Source: Steroidobacteraceae bacterium
GTDB lineage: Bacteria; Pseudomonadota; Gammaproteobacteria; Steroidobacterales; Steroidobacteraceae
NCBI GenBank assembly: GCA_025451375.1
Contig: JANWKL010000151.1
Coordinates: 1 to 35,611, forward strand
DNA: 35,611 nucleotides
Direction: 5' to 3'
Shown here: positions 18,515-28,580 of the stretch, one piece after another
Layout: every line of letters starts with the position of its first letter
Numbering within the stretch: position 1 is the stretch's first letter
Translations under genes and position numbers: made by a program
The notes under the pieces: model-generated
The model's database searches: none
Seen by the model: only the letters and a program-made list of their open reading frames with translations
What the model was told of the DNA's origin: nothing

Positions 18515-21500
18515 GGTGCGGCCTTGAGGCCAGCCACGGGCTGAGGTTCGCCCGCGGGGGCCGGGCCCTCGGCATGCGGGTGCTTGCGCGCCCAACGCAC
18601 CACCAGGCGGTCGAGGTAGAGGTAGATCACCGGCGTGGTAAAGAGCGTCAACATCTGACTCAACACGAGTCCTCCAACCATTGTATAGCCCAGGGGCTGG
18701 CGCAGCTCGGAACCGGTGCCGTGCCCGAGCATCAGGGGCAGCGCTCCCAGGATCGCCGCCATGGTGGTCATCATGATCGGGCGGAAGCGCAGGAGACATG
18801 CCTGGCGGATCGCCGCCTCGGGCGACAGGTGCTGCTCGCGCTCGGCATGGATCGCAAAGTCCACCATCATGATGCCGTTCTTCTTGACGATGCCGATGAG
18901 CAGAATGATTCCGATCAATCCCACCACCGACAGGTCGAAGTGAAACACCATGAGCATGAGGAGCGCGCCGACACCGGCAGAAGGCAGCGTGGAGAGAATG
19001 GTCAGGGGGTGGATATAACTCTCATAGAGCACCCCTAGGATGATGTACACGGCGAACAACGCCGCGAGAATGAGGAACGGCGCGGTCTTCAAGGAGGCCT
19101 GGAAGGCCTGGGCCGTGCCCTGGAAGGTGCCCTGGATCGCGGCCGGCATGCGGATGGTGGCCGCCTTTTTCTGGATCGCCTTCACCGCGTCTCCGAGCGC
19201 GACGCCGGGGCCTAAGTTGAAGGACAGCGTCACGGCCGGGAATTGCCCCTGGTGATTGATCGACAGGTAGCTCGTGTGGCCGGTGTCGTAGCGCACGAAG
19301 GTGGACAGCGGTACCTGTTGGTTCGTGGTGGGCGACCTGATGTAGATCTTGTTGAGGGTGTCAGGATCGCCCAGGAGCGACGGCGTCACTTCCAGCACCA
19401 CGTGGTAGCTGTTCAGCTGGGTGAAGTACTGCGTGACCTGACGCTGACCGAAGGCGTCATACAGAGTGTTGTCGATCAGCGCCGGCTGGATGCCAAAGCG
19501 CGCGGCCTGATCGCGGTCGATGACCAGGGCGAGCTTGCTGCTGCTGCTTTGCTGGTCGGAGGCGACGTCGCGCAGCTCGGGCAGCTGCTTCAGTTCCGCG
19601 AGCATGCGCGGCGCCCATTTATTGAGTTCCTCGAGATTGGAATCCTGCAGCGTGAACTGATACTGGGTGCGCGACAGGCGCCCGCCGACATTCAGGTCCT
19701 GCGAGGCCTGCAGGAACACCGTACCCCCCGGGACTGCGGCGATTTTCTTGCGCAGCCGGTCGATGATCTGGTCGGCGGTGGCGTCGCGCTGATCGCGTGG
19801 CTTGAGTCCCAGGATCACGAAGCCGTTGTTCAAGGGGCGCGAGCCGCCGACGAATGCCCCCCAGCTCTCAACCCCGGGGTCCTTGGCGAGCACGTCGGTG
19901 AGCTGGCGCTCCAGGTGCATCATGGCGTTGAAGGACACATCCTCGGGCGCATCGGTAAGACCGGCGATGATCCCGGTGTCCTGCTGCGGGAAGAAGCCCT
20001 TGGGTACGATCACGTACATGAGACCCGCGATCGCCACGGTAATGATGAACGTGGCGAGCGTGGCGCGCTGGTGGCGCAGCACGAAATCGAGCCCGCGGGT
20101 GTAGTGATCGACCAGCCACTGGAAGCCGCGCTCCAGCGTCAGGTAAAAGCGGCCGTGCTGCAGGTGCTTCTCATCGCGCAGAAACAACGAACACATCATC
20201 GGTGCGAGCGTGAGCGCGACCACCGCCGACACGGCGATGGTCATGGTGACGGTGACCGCGAATTCGCGGAACAGGCGCCCGACGATACCGCTCATGAGCA
20301 GCAGCGGAATGAACACCGCGACCAGTGAGATGCTGATGGAAAGAATGGTGAAGCCGATTTCCCCGGAACCCTTGACGGCGGCTTCATAGGGAGACATGCC
20401 CGCTTCGATGTGCCGGTAGATGTTCTCCAGCATCACAATCGCGTCGTCGACGACAAAGCCGACCGCAATGGTGAGCGCCATGAGCGAGAGGTTGTCGAGG
20501 CTGTAGCCGATGACGAACATGAGCGCCGCCGTGCCCAGGAGCGACAGCGGTACGGTCACGGCGGGTATGGCGGTGGCCCAGAAGCTGCGCAGAAACAGGA
20601 AGATCACCAGCACCACCAGCGCGATGGCGATCACGAGCGACAGCTCGACGTCTTTCACCGAGGCCGTGATGGTGGTGGTGCGGTCGATTACCTGGTCGAC
20701 CTTGAGCGACGGCGGCACGGAAGTCATGACGTGCGGCAGCGCCGCCTTCACGCCGTTCACGGCGTCGATGACGTTGGTCCCCGGCTGTTTGTGTACGAGC
20801 AGCAGCACGCCGAGCTTGCCGTTCTGGAAGCCGCGGATCTGGCTGTTTTCCGGACCGTCGACCGCAACCCCGACGTCGCGGACGCGGATCGGTGCGCCCT
20901 TGCGGTAGGCGAGGATCACATCGTTCCACGGCGCGGCCTTCAGCAGCTGGTCGTTGTCGTAGATGGTGAAGTTCTTCTGCGCCCCGGTAATGGCGCCCTG
21001 GGGCGCATTCACGGAGGCGGTGGTGATGAGGTTGGCGACGTCCTCGAGCTGCAGTCCGACGGCGGCGAGCTTCGCCGGATCGATCTGTACCCGCACCGCG
21101 GGCTTTTGCTGGCCGCCGACCGACACCTGGGCGATGCCGGGCAGCTGCGAGAGCTGCTGGGCGATGACCGTCTCGGCGTAGTCGTCCACGGCGGTCACTG
21201 GCATCACATCAGAATGCACCGCGAGGATGAGTACGGCAGAGTCCGCCGGGTTCACCTTGCGCAGGTTCGGCGGCGCCGGCAGGTTTTTTGGCAACTGGCC
21301 GCCGGCGGCGTCGACGGCCGACTGCACGTCCTGCCCGGCGGCGTCGATGTTGCGGTCGAGGTTGAACTGCAGCGTGATCTGGGTGCTGCCGAGCACGCTC
21401 GTCGAGGTCATCTGCGACACGCCCGAGATCTGCGCGAACTGGGTCTCGAGCGGCTGTGCCACCGACGAGGCCATGATCTGCGGGCTCGCCCCGGGCAACT

Positions 21501-21648
21501 GCGCGCTGACGAGAATGGTCGGAAAGTCGATCTGCGGCAGCGGCGCGATGGGCAGAAACGGGAAGGCGGCGACGCCAATGAGAAACAGCGCCGCCATCAG
21601 GAGCGTGGTGGCGACCGGGCGTTCGATAAAGGGCTTGGAAATATTCAC
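18511..21648 (-). CDS. RND efflux permease (HAE1 type, MdtB/MdtC-like)
   Basis: MNISKPFIERPVATTLLMAALFLIGVAAFPFLPIAPLPQIDFPTI, GASPQIMASSVAQPLE, GFVVDDAIVMLENIYRHIE; 1045 aa. Confidence 0.96.
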   Translation of the reverse strand: MNISKPFIERPVATTLLMAALFLIGVAAFPFLPIAPLPQIDFPTILVSAQLPGASPQIMASSVAQPLETQFAQISGVSQMTSTSVLGSTQITLQFNLDRNIDAAGQDVQSAVDAAGGQLPKNLPAPPNLRKVNPADSAVLILAVHSDVMPVTAVDDYAETVIAQQLSQLPGIAQVSVGGQQKPAVRVQIDPAKLAAVGLQLEDVANLITTASVNAPQGAITGAQKNFTIYDNDQLLKAAPWNDVILAYRKGAPIRVRDVGVAVDGPENSQIRGFQNGKLGVLLLVHKQPGTNVIDAVNGVKAALPHVMTSVPPSLKVDQVIDRTTTITASVKDVELSLVIAIALVVLVIFLFLRSFWATAIPAVTVPLSLLGTAALMFVIGYSLDNLSLMALTIAVGFVVDDAIVMLENIYRHIEAGMSPYEAAVKGSGEIGFTILSISISLVAVFIPLLLMSGIVGRLFREFAVTVTMTIAVSAVVALTLAPMMCSLFLRDEKHLQHGRFYLTLERGFQWLVDHYTRGLDFVLRHQRATLATFIITVAIAGLMYVIVPKGFFPQQDTGIIAGLTDAPEDVSFNAMMHLERQLTDVLAKDPGVESWGAFVGGSRPLNNGFVILGLKPRDQRDATADQIIDRLRKKIAAVPGGTVFLQASQDLNVGGRLSRTQYQFTLQDSNLEELNKWAPRMLAELKQLPELRDVASDQQSSSSKLALVIDRDQAARFGIQPALIDNTLYDAFGQRQVTQYFTQLNSYHVVLEVTPSLLGDPDTLNKIYIRSPTTNQQVPLSTFVRYDTGHTSYLSINHQGQFPAVTLSFNLGPGVALGDAVKAIQKKAATIRMPAAIQGTFQGTAQAFQASLKTAPFLILAALFAVYIILGVLYESYIHPLTILSTLPSAGVGALLMLMVFHFDLSVVGLIGIILLIGIVKKNGIMMVDFAIHAEREQHLSPEAAIRQACLLRFRPIMMTTMAAILGALPLMLGHGTGSELRQPLGYTMVGGLVLSQMLTLFTTPVIYLYLDRLVVRWARKHPHAEGPAPAGEPQPVAGLKAAP

Positions 21649-22802
21649 GGCGCGGCCTGGGCGGGCGCGTCGTTGGCCCGGACGCGCGCGCCGGGCTGCA
21701 GGCGATACTGGTTACTCGTGACCACCTTGTCGCCGGCGTCGAGCCCCTTGTCGATAACGGCGACGTCGCCGGTCTGTTCCGCGACCGTGAGATTCGCCAC
21801 CTTCACGGTGGAATCGGCCTGCACCAGGTAGGCGAAGAGTCCATCGGGACCGCGCTCGAGCGCGCTCGCCGGAATGGTGAGCGCCTGGCGGCGGGTCTGC
21901 GCCAGCACCCGCACGTTGACGAATTCGCCGGGCCACAGGTGCCGCGCCTTGTTCGGCAGCGTTGCCTTGACGCGCAGCGTGCCGGTGGTCTGATCGATCT
22001 GGTTGTCGATCAGTGCCACGGTGCCGGTGTCGAGTTCCTGTTTGTCATCGCGCGACAAGGCGGTTGTGGTCACCGGACCCTCCGCGAGCGCCGCGGAAAG
22101 CTGTCCAAACTGCTCCTCGGGCAGACTGAAAATTACTGAAATCGGCTCGAGCTGGGTCACGACCACCATGCCGCTGGTGTCGGCCGCGTGCACGATGTTG
22201 CCGGGGTCGACCTGGCGGATGCCGGTGCGTCCGTTGATCGGCGAGCGGATGCTGGTGTAGTCGAGCTGCGTGCGCGCGTTGTCCACGGCCGCCTCGTCGC
22301 CCTTCACCTGGGCCGCGAGCTGCGCAATGAGCGAGCGCTGCGTGTCGACGGTCTGCTTGCTCGCCAGATCCTCAGGTTCAAGCAGAGCATAGCGGTCCAG
22401 GTCGCGATGCGCGTTGCCGAGGAGCGCCCGGTCCTTATCGCGCGTTGCAATCGCCACACCGAGTGCCGCCTGGCAGGGGCGCGGGTCGATCTGCACCAGG
22501 AGTGCGCCTTTGCTGACCTCCTGGCCTTCCCTGAACGCGACCTTTTCAATCTGGCCGTCGACCCGCGTGGTGATGGTGACCGTGTAGAACGCCTGCACGG
22601 TGCCGAGGCCCGTGAGATACACCGGCACATCGGCGCGCTGCACCGTGGCCACGTCCACCGCGATGGCCGGCGGCGCTTTGGCCGCGTCCTTCGGCGTTGA
22701 CCCATGCCAGTGCCACGCCGCGAACAGCGCGACAATCGCGACAATCGCGACTCCTGCGATGACGATCCGGCGTCCTCGGCCGCTCGGCTGTTGCGGCGTC
22801 AC
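21645..22802 (-). CDS. RND periplasmic adaptor (MdtA-like membrane fusion protein)
   Basis: N-terminal TM; VTITTRVDGQIEKVAFREGQEVSKGALLVQIDPRP; SPINGRTGIRQVDPGNIV. Confidence 0.95.
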   Translation of the reverse strand: MTPQQPSGRGRRIVIAGVAIVAIVALFAAWHWHGSTPKDAAKAPPAIAVDVATVQRADVPVYLTGLGTVQAFYTVTITTRVDGQIEKVAFREGQEVSKGALLVQIDPRPCQAALGVAIATRDKDRALLGNAHRDLDRYALLEPEDLASKQTVDTQRSLIAQLAAQVKGDEAAVDNARTQLDYTSIRSPINGRTGIRQVDPGNIVHAADTSGMVVVTQLEPISVIFSLPEEQFGQLSAALAEGPVTTTALSRDDKQELDTGTVALIDNQIDQTTGTLRVKATLPNKARHLWPGEFVNVRVLAQTRRQALTIPASALERGPDGLFAYLVQADSTVKVANLTVAEQTGDVAVIDKGLDAGDKVVTSNQYRLQPGARVRANDAPAQAAP

Positions 22803-24193
22803 AGCTGCGCCTCCTCATTCTCCCAGCCGCCGCCCAGGGCCTGGTACAGCGTTACCGCTGCGAGAAGATGCGCGTATTTCGCCTGTGCCAGCGCATCCCG
22901 GGCGCTGAACAAGGCGGTCTGCGTACTGAGGAGGGTCAGCACATTGATGGTTCCGGCGCGCATCTGCGCCTCGGCGAATGTATAGGCGCGCTGCGCGGCG
23001 ACTGCCGCCAGCTGTTGCCGCTCGACGAGATCCTGGGTCTGTTGCATGGCGATGAGTGAGTCCTCGACGTTGGCGAGCGCAGCGATGACTGCCTTGTGGT
23101 AGCCAGCGAGCAGTTCCTCGTAGCGCCCCTTCGCGAGCTGGTACTGGCCGAGGAGCGCGCCGCCCCGGAAGATCGGCTGGGTGGCGCCCGCAGCGAGGGA
23201 CCACACGCGGTTGGCCGGGGTGAGGAGACCTGCGAGCGCGGCGCTTTCGTAGCCCCCGCCGGCGGTGAGGGAGATGCTGGGGAAGAACGCGGCGCGCGCC
23301 GCGGCGATGTTGGCGTTGGCAGCGATCAGCTCACTCTCGGCTTGCGCGACGTCGGGGCGGCGCGCGAGGAGCTCCGAGGGGAGCCCCGGGCGCACCGCCG
23401 GAGCCGCGAGCGTATCGAGACTGCCGTGCGTCACGTCCACAATTTCCGGCGTGCTGCCGACGAGGATGGCGAGCGCATCCAGGCTCTGACGCAGCTGCTG
23501 CTTCAACGGCGGGATGGAGGCGTTCACGGTCGCGACCACGGTTTCCTGCTGCGCGACATCCAGCGCGGTGGTGAGGCCCGCCGTCTCCTCGAGCTTGAGT
23601 CCATGCAGCACCTTGGAGGCATTGGCGAGGTTGGCCTCGGCGATCCCTAAACGGTCGCGAAGCTCGAGCGCCTGGAAGTAAGTTCCCGCGACGCCCGCCA
23701 TGACGGCAAGCTCCACCGTCGTGCGGTCGTAGCGGCTGGCCTTGGCCGCCGCCGCGGCGGAGGCGTACAGCGCGCGGTTCCTGCCGAAGAAATCCAGCTC
23801 GTAGCTGGCGGAGAGCAGCGGACTGAAATCATGACCGGTGGCGAAGCCGCCGCTGCTCACCGGCGCGCGTGCGCGCGTGGCGGTCGCCTGCACGGCGAGT
23901 GCCGGCAGGAGGGGCGCACCCGCGATGCGCCGTTGTGCATCCGCCTGGTGCACGCGCGCCAGCGCCGCACGCAAGTCATCGTTGGCGCTTTGCGCCTGCG
24001 CGATGAAGGAATCAAGATCCGCTGAGTTGAAGCCGCGCCACCAGTCGCGCGCCGGCCACTCGTGTGCACCGGGGTCACTCGCGGTGATCCACGCGGGCGG
24101 CGGGGCGATGTCGGGGTGGTGATAGCGGGGACCCAGGCTGCAGCTCGCGAGGAGAATCGACGCGCTGCAAGCGATAAGGCGCAAGGAAGGCAT
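22799..24193 (-). CDS. Outer-membrane efflux lipoprotein, NodT family
   Basis: Lipobox ILLASCSLGPRYHHPDIAPP; VDVTHGSLDTLAAPAVRPGLPSELLARRPDVAQAE typical of NodT/OprM proteins. Confidence 0.95.
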   Translation of the reverse strand: MPSLRLIACSASILLASCSLGPRYHHPDIAPPPAWITASDPGAHEWPARDWWRGFNSADLDSFIAQAQSANDDLRAALARVHQADAQRRIAGAPLLPALAVQATATRARAPVSSGGFATGHDFSPLLSASYELDFFGRNRALYASAAAAAKASRYDRTTVELAVMAGVAGTYFQALELRDRLGIAEANLANASKVLHGLKLEETAGLTTALDVAQQETVVATVNASIPPLKQQLRQSLDALAILVGSTPEIVDVTHGSLDTLAAPAVRPGLPSELLARRPDVAQAESELIAANANIAAARAAFFPSISLTAGGGYESAALAGLLTPANRVWSLAAGATQPIFRGGALLGQYQLAKGRYEELLAGYHKAVIAALANVEDSLIAMQQTQDLVERQQLAAVAAQRAYTFAEAQMRAGTINVLTLLSTQTALFSARDALAQAKYAHLLAAVTLYQALGGGWENEEAQL

Positions 24194-24240
24194 GATCCCG
24201 CCAACTTAAGCCCCACGAGGTTCACCCTCGGTGGGCGTAT

Positions 24241-24258
24241 GGTTAAACTCTGTTAACC
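24241..24258. promoter_or_regulatory. Candidate regulator-binding site upstream of the efflux operon
   Basis: GGTTAA-ACTCTG-TTAACC inverted repeat that also reads as the direct repeat GTTAA-N5-GTTAA; 48 bp from the OMF gene start. Confidence 0.45.
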
Positions 24259-24370
24259 TCAAACGTATGCGGTCGTTGAGTGCGCGGATCTCCCTAACGG
24301 GGGATGACGCAGAGCCGTTTAAAAGTCTTCACTTCAGGTTTCTCCCGCTCTAAAAGCCCCGGAGGCTTCC

Positions 24371-24850
24371 ATGTCCGTCAAGTTGACCGTGAATGGCGTG
24401 ACTTCTGACCTCGAGGTGGATCCGGCCATGCCGCTCCTGTGGGTGATCCGCGATCACCTGCTGCTCACCGGCACCAAGTTTGGGTGCGGGATGGCCTTGT
24501 GCGGTGCGTGCACCGTGCACATCGACGGCGTGGCGACGCGCTCGTGCGTGCTGCCGGTGTCGGCGGCGCAGGGCAAGCAGGTGACGACCATCGAGGGCCT
24601 GGCGACGCCGGCGGCAAAGGCCGTGCAGAGCGCCTGGATTGCGCTGGATGTGCCGCAGTGCGGCTACTGCCAGAGCGGGCAGATCATGTCAGCGAGCGCG
24701 CTGCTCACCGGCAACCCCAAGCCGAGCGATGCCGACATCGATGGCGCCATGGCGGGCAACATCTGCCGGTGTGCCACGTACGTGCGCATACGGCACGCCA
24801 TCCACGAGGCCGCGGCAGGCCTGCCCGCTGCAACCATGGCTCACGGCTGA
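24371..24850 (+). CDS. iorA: (2Fe-2S)-binding small subunit of a molybdenum hydroxylase, isoquinoline 1-oxidoreductase alpha-like
   Basis: [16 protein letters not shown] and [13 protein letters not shown]...[11 protein letters not shown], the two Fe-S motif sets. Confidence 0.87.
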   Translation: MSVKLTVNGVTSDLEVDPAMPLLWVIRDHLLLTGTKFGCGMALCGACTVHIDGVATRSCVLPVSAAQGKQVTTIEGLATPAAKAVQSAWIALDVPQCGYCQSGQIMSASALLTGNPKPSDADIDGAMAGNICRCATYVRIRHAIHEAAAGLPAATMAHG

Positions 24851-24861
24851 AGGAGCTCACC

Positions 24862-27078
24862 ATGTACTTCCGCCACTTCGAACACGCCGCCCCGTCACCG
24901 GCCGCCGCTACGGAACTGACCCGCCGGCAGTTCCTCAAAGTCACCGGAGTCGCGGGGACCGGGCTCACGCTCGGTCTGCTCGTGCCGGGTGTTGCGGCCG
25001 CGGCGGGCGGCGGCGCGCCCATTGGGTCGTTCGCGATGCCGTTCGTGCACATCGCACCGGACAACACCGTGACCGTCATCTGCAAGCATCTGGAAGCCGG
25101 CCAGGGCGTGTGGACCGGACTGCCGGCGATTGTTGCCGAGGAACTGGATGCCGCGTGGTCGCAGATGCGGGTGGTGAATGCGCCGGCGCAGGTGCCGCAA
25201 TACGGCAACCTTGCCATGGGCGGCCAGATTCAGCTCACCGGCGGCTCGACTGCGGTGGCGAATTCATGGCAGCAGCTGCGCGAGGCGGGTGCCACCGCGC
25301 GCGCCATGCTGGTGAGAGCCGCGGCGAAAACCTGGAAGGTCCCCGCGAATGACATCACGGTGAGCGAGGGCGTGGTGTCGCATGGCAAGCGGACCGCAAC
25401 CTTCGGCCAGCTCGCGCACGCGGCTGCGCAGCAGCCGGTGCCGGCACAGGTGCAGCTCAAGGATCCGGCGAACTTCAGGATCATCGGCAACGACAAGCTG
25501 CCGCGGCTGGATTCCCGCGCCAAGTCCACCGGCAAGCAGCAGTTTGGGATCGATGTGAGGTTGCCCGGCATGATGACCGCGGTAGTCATGCGTCCACCGC
25601 GCTTTGGCGGCAAGGTCACCTCATTCGATGCCTCGAAGGCGAAGGCGGTGGCGGGAGTCGTCGATGTCGTGCAGATCCCGCGCGGGGTTGCCGTCGTCGG
25701 GCGTGACATGTGGTCGGCGAAGCAGGGCCGCGAGGCATTGCAGGTAACCTGGGATGAGTCGGGCGCCGAGAAGCGCGGCACTGATGCCCTGATGAAAGAA
25801 TACCGGGCAATGGGCGCCGGCAAGGAAGCTGTGACGGTCACGAAGTCAGGAGACGCGGACGCCGCGCTCGCGCAGGCGGGTAAACGCGTGGAAGGGGAGT
25901 TTGAGTTTCCCTATCTCGCGCACGCACCCATGGAACCCCTGACGGCGGTGTGCCGCTTGAGTCCCGATGCGTGCGAAGTCTGGGCGGGAAGCCAGTTTCA
26001 GACCGTGGACCAGGCGAACATTGCCGCGGCGGTCGGACTCAAGCCCGCGCAGGTATCGATCAACACGCTCGCAGCCGGCGGTACTTTTGGGCGGCGTGCG
26101 ACGCCGGACTCGGATTATCTGTCCGAAGTGGCTTCCATCGCCAAGGCAACCGGCGGCAAGTACCCGGTGCGCCTGATCTGGACCCGCGAGGATGACGTCA
26201 CCGGCGGACGCTACCGGCCGATGAACTACCACCGCGTCGCTGCCGCGCTCGGCAAGGATGGCAAAGTGGCCTGGCGTCAGCGCATCGTCGGCCAGTCGAT
26301 CGTCGGCGGCACTGCGTTTGCGGCCATGATGATCAAGGACGGCGTCGATCCGACCGCGGTCGGGGGCAGCGCTGCCGAGCAGTACGATCTTACCGATGTG
26401 CACGTGAGCTGGACGGAGGCGAAGGTCGGCGTGCCGGTGCTGTGGTGGCGGTCCGTTGAGAACACCCACATGGCGTACTCGAAGGAAGTCATTATTGATG
26501 AGCTGGCGCAGGCGGCGGGTCAGGACCCGGTCGCGTTTCGGCTCGCGCTCCTTCAGAAGCACCCGCGCCATGTTGGCGCGCTCAAGCTCGTCGCCGAAAA
26601 AGCCGGCTGGGACAAGCCGTTCGCGGGCGGCGCGGGCCGCGGTCGCGGCGTCGCGGTACACGAGTCCTTCGGCACGGTGGTGGCGCAGGTCGCGGAAGTC
26701 ACCGTCACGGGCGACAAGATCACGGTCGATCGGGTGGTGTGTGCGGTTGACTGCGGCGTCGCCGTGACCCCGGACGTCATCCGCGCGCAGATGCAAAGCG
26801 CCATCGGTTACGGACTGTCCGCGGCGCTCATGGGCAAAATCACCCTCACCGACGGCCACGTGGATCAAACCAACTTCCACCAGTACCAGGTGCTGCGCAT
26901 GCCCGACATGCCGCGCCTCATCGAGGTGCACATCGTGCCGTCCGCCAATGCGCCCTCGGGCGTCGGCGAGCCTGGCCTGCCGCCCATCGCGCCGGCGGTG
27001 GCGAATGCGGTGCGGGCGGCGACCGGGGTACGCCTGCGCACCCTGCCGTTTGATCTGGCCGCCGCGCGGCGCGCGTAA
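24862..27078 (+). CDS. iorB: Molybdopterin-binding large subunit, isoquinoline 1-oxidoreductase beta-like
   Basis: Tat-type [51 protein letters not shown]-terminal [18 protein letters not shown] with the conserved Glu of the xanthine oxidase family. Confidence 0.88.
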   Translation: MYFRHFEHAAPSPAAATELTRRQFLKVTGVAGTGLTLGLLVPGVAAAAGGGAPIGSFAMPFVHIAPDNTVTVICKHLEAGQGVWTGLPAIVAEELDAAWSQMRVVNAPAQVPQYGNLAMGGQIQLTGGSTAVANSWQQLREAGATARAMLVRAAAKTWKVPANDITVSEGVVSHGKRTATFGQLAHAAAQQPVPAQVQLKDPANFRIIGNDKLPRLDSRAKSTGKQQFGIDVRLPGMMTAVVMRPPRFGGKVTSFDASKAKAVAGVVDVVQIPRGVAVVGRDMWSAKQGREALQVTWDESGAEKRGTDALMKEYRAMGAGKEAVTVTKSGDADAALAQAGKRVEGEFEFPYLAHAPMEPLTAVCRLSPDACEVWAGSQFQTVDQANIAAAVGLKPAQVSINTLAAGGTFGRRATPDSDYLSEVASIAKATGGKYPVRLIWTREDDVTGGRYRPMNYHRVAAALGKDGKVAWRQRIVGQSIVGGTAFAAMMIKDGVDPTAVGGSAAEQYDLTDVHVSWTEAKVGVPVLWWRSVENTHMAYSKEVIIDELAQAAGQDPVAFRLALLQKHPRHVGALKLVAEKAGWDKPFAGGAGRGRGVAVHESFGTVVAQVAEVTVTGDKITVDRVVCAVDCGVAVTPDVIRAQMQSAIGYGLSAALMGKITLTDGHVDQTNFHQYQVLRMPDMPRLIEVHIVPSANAPSGVGEPGLPPIAPAVANAVRAATGVRLRTLPFDLAAARRA

Positions 27079-27087
27079 GCCTGGCGA

Positions 27088-27693
27088 TCAGATCGCCGCG
27101 AATCTGCGTGCGTCGGCGCTCCATCCGGGCGCGGCGGCGAGCGCGGCCGGAACCTCCTCGGGGGTGTTGACCACCTGCCACATGGCGAGGTGTCGCGGAT
27201 CCATGAAGCGCTCTTCCACCGCGCGCGCCAGCACCTGCAGCAGCGGGTCGTAGAACGCGCGCGTGTTCACGAGCACGATGGGATTGAGATAGAGGCCTAA
27301 GCGCTTCAGCGTGATGGCCTCGAGCAGTTCCTCGAGGGTGCCGGAGCCGCCGGGAAGCGCGATCGCGGCCTGGCTCGCCGCCAGCATCAGGTGCTTGCGC
27401 GTGCGCATGTCTTCAACAAGCTGCAGATCGGTGAGTCCCGGGTGTCCCCATTCCAGGTCCGCCATGAAGCGCGGCAGGATGCCCACCACCCGTCCGCCTT
27501 TGGCGAGCGCGCCGTCGGCAAGCGCGCCCATCGAGCCGACTGCGCCGCCGCCGTAGACAATTCCAACACCGGCGCCGGCGAGTACTTCGCCCAGGCGGTA
27601 CGCGGCCGCCCGGTAGTCCGGGTGCGAGAGGCGGCTCGAGGCGCAGTACACGCACACGGTTTTGTCGGTCGGCGGTGCTGCCTTGGCTGTCAT
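27088..27693 (-). CDS. LOG family protein (putative cytokinin riboside 5'-monophosphate phosphoribohydrolase)
   Basis: VCVYCASSRLSHPDYRAAA, YGGGAVGSMGALADGAL, MRTRKHLM, LPGGSGTLEELLEAIT (PGGxGTxxE). Confidence 0.93.
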   Translation of the reverse strand: MTAKAAPPTDKTVCVYCASSRLSHPDYRAAAYRLGEVLAGAGVGIVYGGGAVGSMGALADGALAKGGRVVGILPRFMADLEWGHPGLTDLQLVEDMRTRKHLMLAASQAAIALPGGSGTLEELLEAITLKRLGLYLNPIVLVNTRAFYDPLLQVLARAVEERFMDPRHLAMWQVVNTPEEVPAALAAAPGWSADARRFAAI

Positions 27694-27773
27694 TGCGCCC
27701 ATTATAAGAGCCGCTGCCAGGGCGCACGGCAATTCCGCGCGCCAGATTCAGCACCCGCGGAACCGCCGGAACT

Positions 27774-27896
27774 TTACGGAGGCGGGTCGAGTACCGGGTT
27801 CAGGTCCACGGTCTGCGAGGGCGGCACATGGATCGCGCGCAGCTGGGTTTCGGGTGCTTGCCTCCATGGCCATTCATCGACTAAACTAAACTTAGT
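27774..27896 (-). pseudogene. Possible C-terminal coding remnant next to the toxin-antitoxin module
   Basis: Open minus-strand frame ending TAA: ...VDEWPWRQAPETQLRAIHVPPSQTVDLNPVLDPPP*; no in-frame ATG; composition looks protein-like. Confidence 0.3.
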
Positions 27897-27899
27897 TTA
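27882..27899. promoter_or_regulatory. Operator-like palindrome upstream of the antitoxin gene
   Basis: TAAACTAA-AC-TTAGTTTA, perfect 8-bp arms; AT-rich in a GC-rich region; 12 bp before the antitoxin ATG. Confidence 0.7.
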
Positions 27900-27911
27900 C
27901 TGAGTAACCCT

Positions 27912-28151
27912 ATGAAAGCCGTGATCAATATTCATGAAGCCAAGACCCAGCTGTCGCGCATCGTTGACGAGGTGGCCGCCGGCGCGGAGGTGATCATTGC
28001 CAAGGCCGGTAAGCCGATGGCACGTCTGATACCGCTGGCACCGGCACGGCACCGCAAGAAATTCGGGTTGCTCAAGGGCAAGCTCAGAATCAGCGAGGAC
28101 TTCAACGCGCCGCTTGCGCCGGACGTGCTCGCGCAATTCGAGGGTCGCTGA
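27912..28151 (+). CDS. Type II antitoxin, Phd/YefM family
   Basis: MKAVINIHEAKTQLSRIVDEVAAGAEVIIAKAGKPMARLIPL. Confidence 0.92.
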   Translation: MKAVINIHEAKTQLSRIVDEVAAGAEVIIAKAGKPMARLIPLAPARHRKKFGLLKGKLRISEDFNAPLAPDVLAQFEGR

Positions 28152-28152
28152 C

Positions 28153-28527
28153 GTGCGCGTGCTGCTCGACACGCACCTGCTGCTGTGGGCGCTGGCGCAA
28201 CCCGCGAAGTTGCCTGCGAAAGCACGCAAGCTGATCGAGGGGGCCGAGGTCATGGTCAGTGCAGCGTCGATATGGGAGATCGGAATCAAGTCGGCGCTTG
28301 GAAAGCTCACGCTCGGCCCGCGCGCCATTCTGGCCGCGGTCGAGCCGACAGGGTTTAGTCTGCTCGCAGTCACGTGCGAGCATGCCGCGAAGGTCTCGGA
28401 GTTGCCGCCGCTGCATCGCGACCCGTTCGATCGCATGCTTGTCGCCCAGGCCCTCTGTGAACCCCTGATCCTCCTCACGAATGACCACGTCCTGGGCGGC
28501 TACGGGTCCTGCGTTACTCTGGTGTGA
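28153..28527 (+). CDS. Type II toxin, PIN domain (VapC-like)
   Basis: GTG start: MRVLLDTHLLLWALAQP...SAASIWEIGIKSALGKL...HRDPFDRMLVAQAL...LLTNDHVL, with PIN acidic residues. Confidence 0.92.
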   Translation: MRVLLDTHLLLWALAQPAKLPAKARKLIEGAEVMVSAASIWEIGIKSALGKLTLGPRAILAAVEPTGFSLLAVTCEHAAKVSELPPLHRDPFDRMLVAQALCEPLILLTNDHVLGGYGSCVTLV

Positions 28528-28540
28528 GGCGCATAGCCTG

Positions 28541-28569
28541 TTGTGGCGGCGGGGAGTCGACCCTAGAAT
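28541..28569 (+). promoter_or_regulatory. Sigma-70-like promoter of the tRNA gene
   Basis: TTGTGG - 17 bp - TAGAAT, with the -10 box 11 bp before the mature tRNA 5' end. Confidence 0.55.
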
Positions 28570-28580
28570 CAACCCCCCGT

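Noticed and set aside
20410-21831. 473-aa plus-strand ORF antisense to the RND permease and adaptor
   Set aside because: Translation is an antisense artefact rich in R/H/D/V with no recognisable domain; the sense genes are certain. The same applies to 19243-20328, 25846-26931 and 2672-3715.
27083-27097. GGCGATC-A-GATCGCC palindrome between iorB and the LOG gene
   Set aside because: Overlaps the LOG stop codon, has a 1-nt centre that cannot form a hairpin loop, and no T-tract; probably chance.
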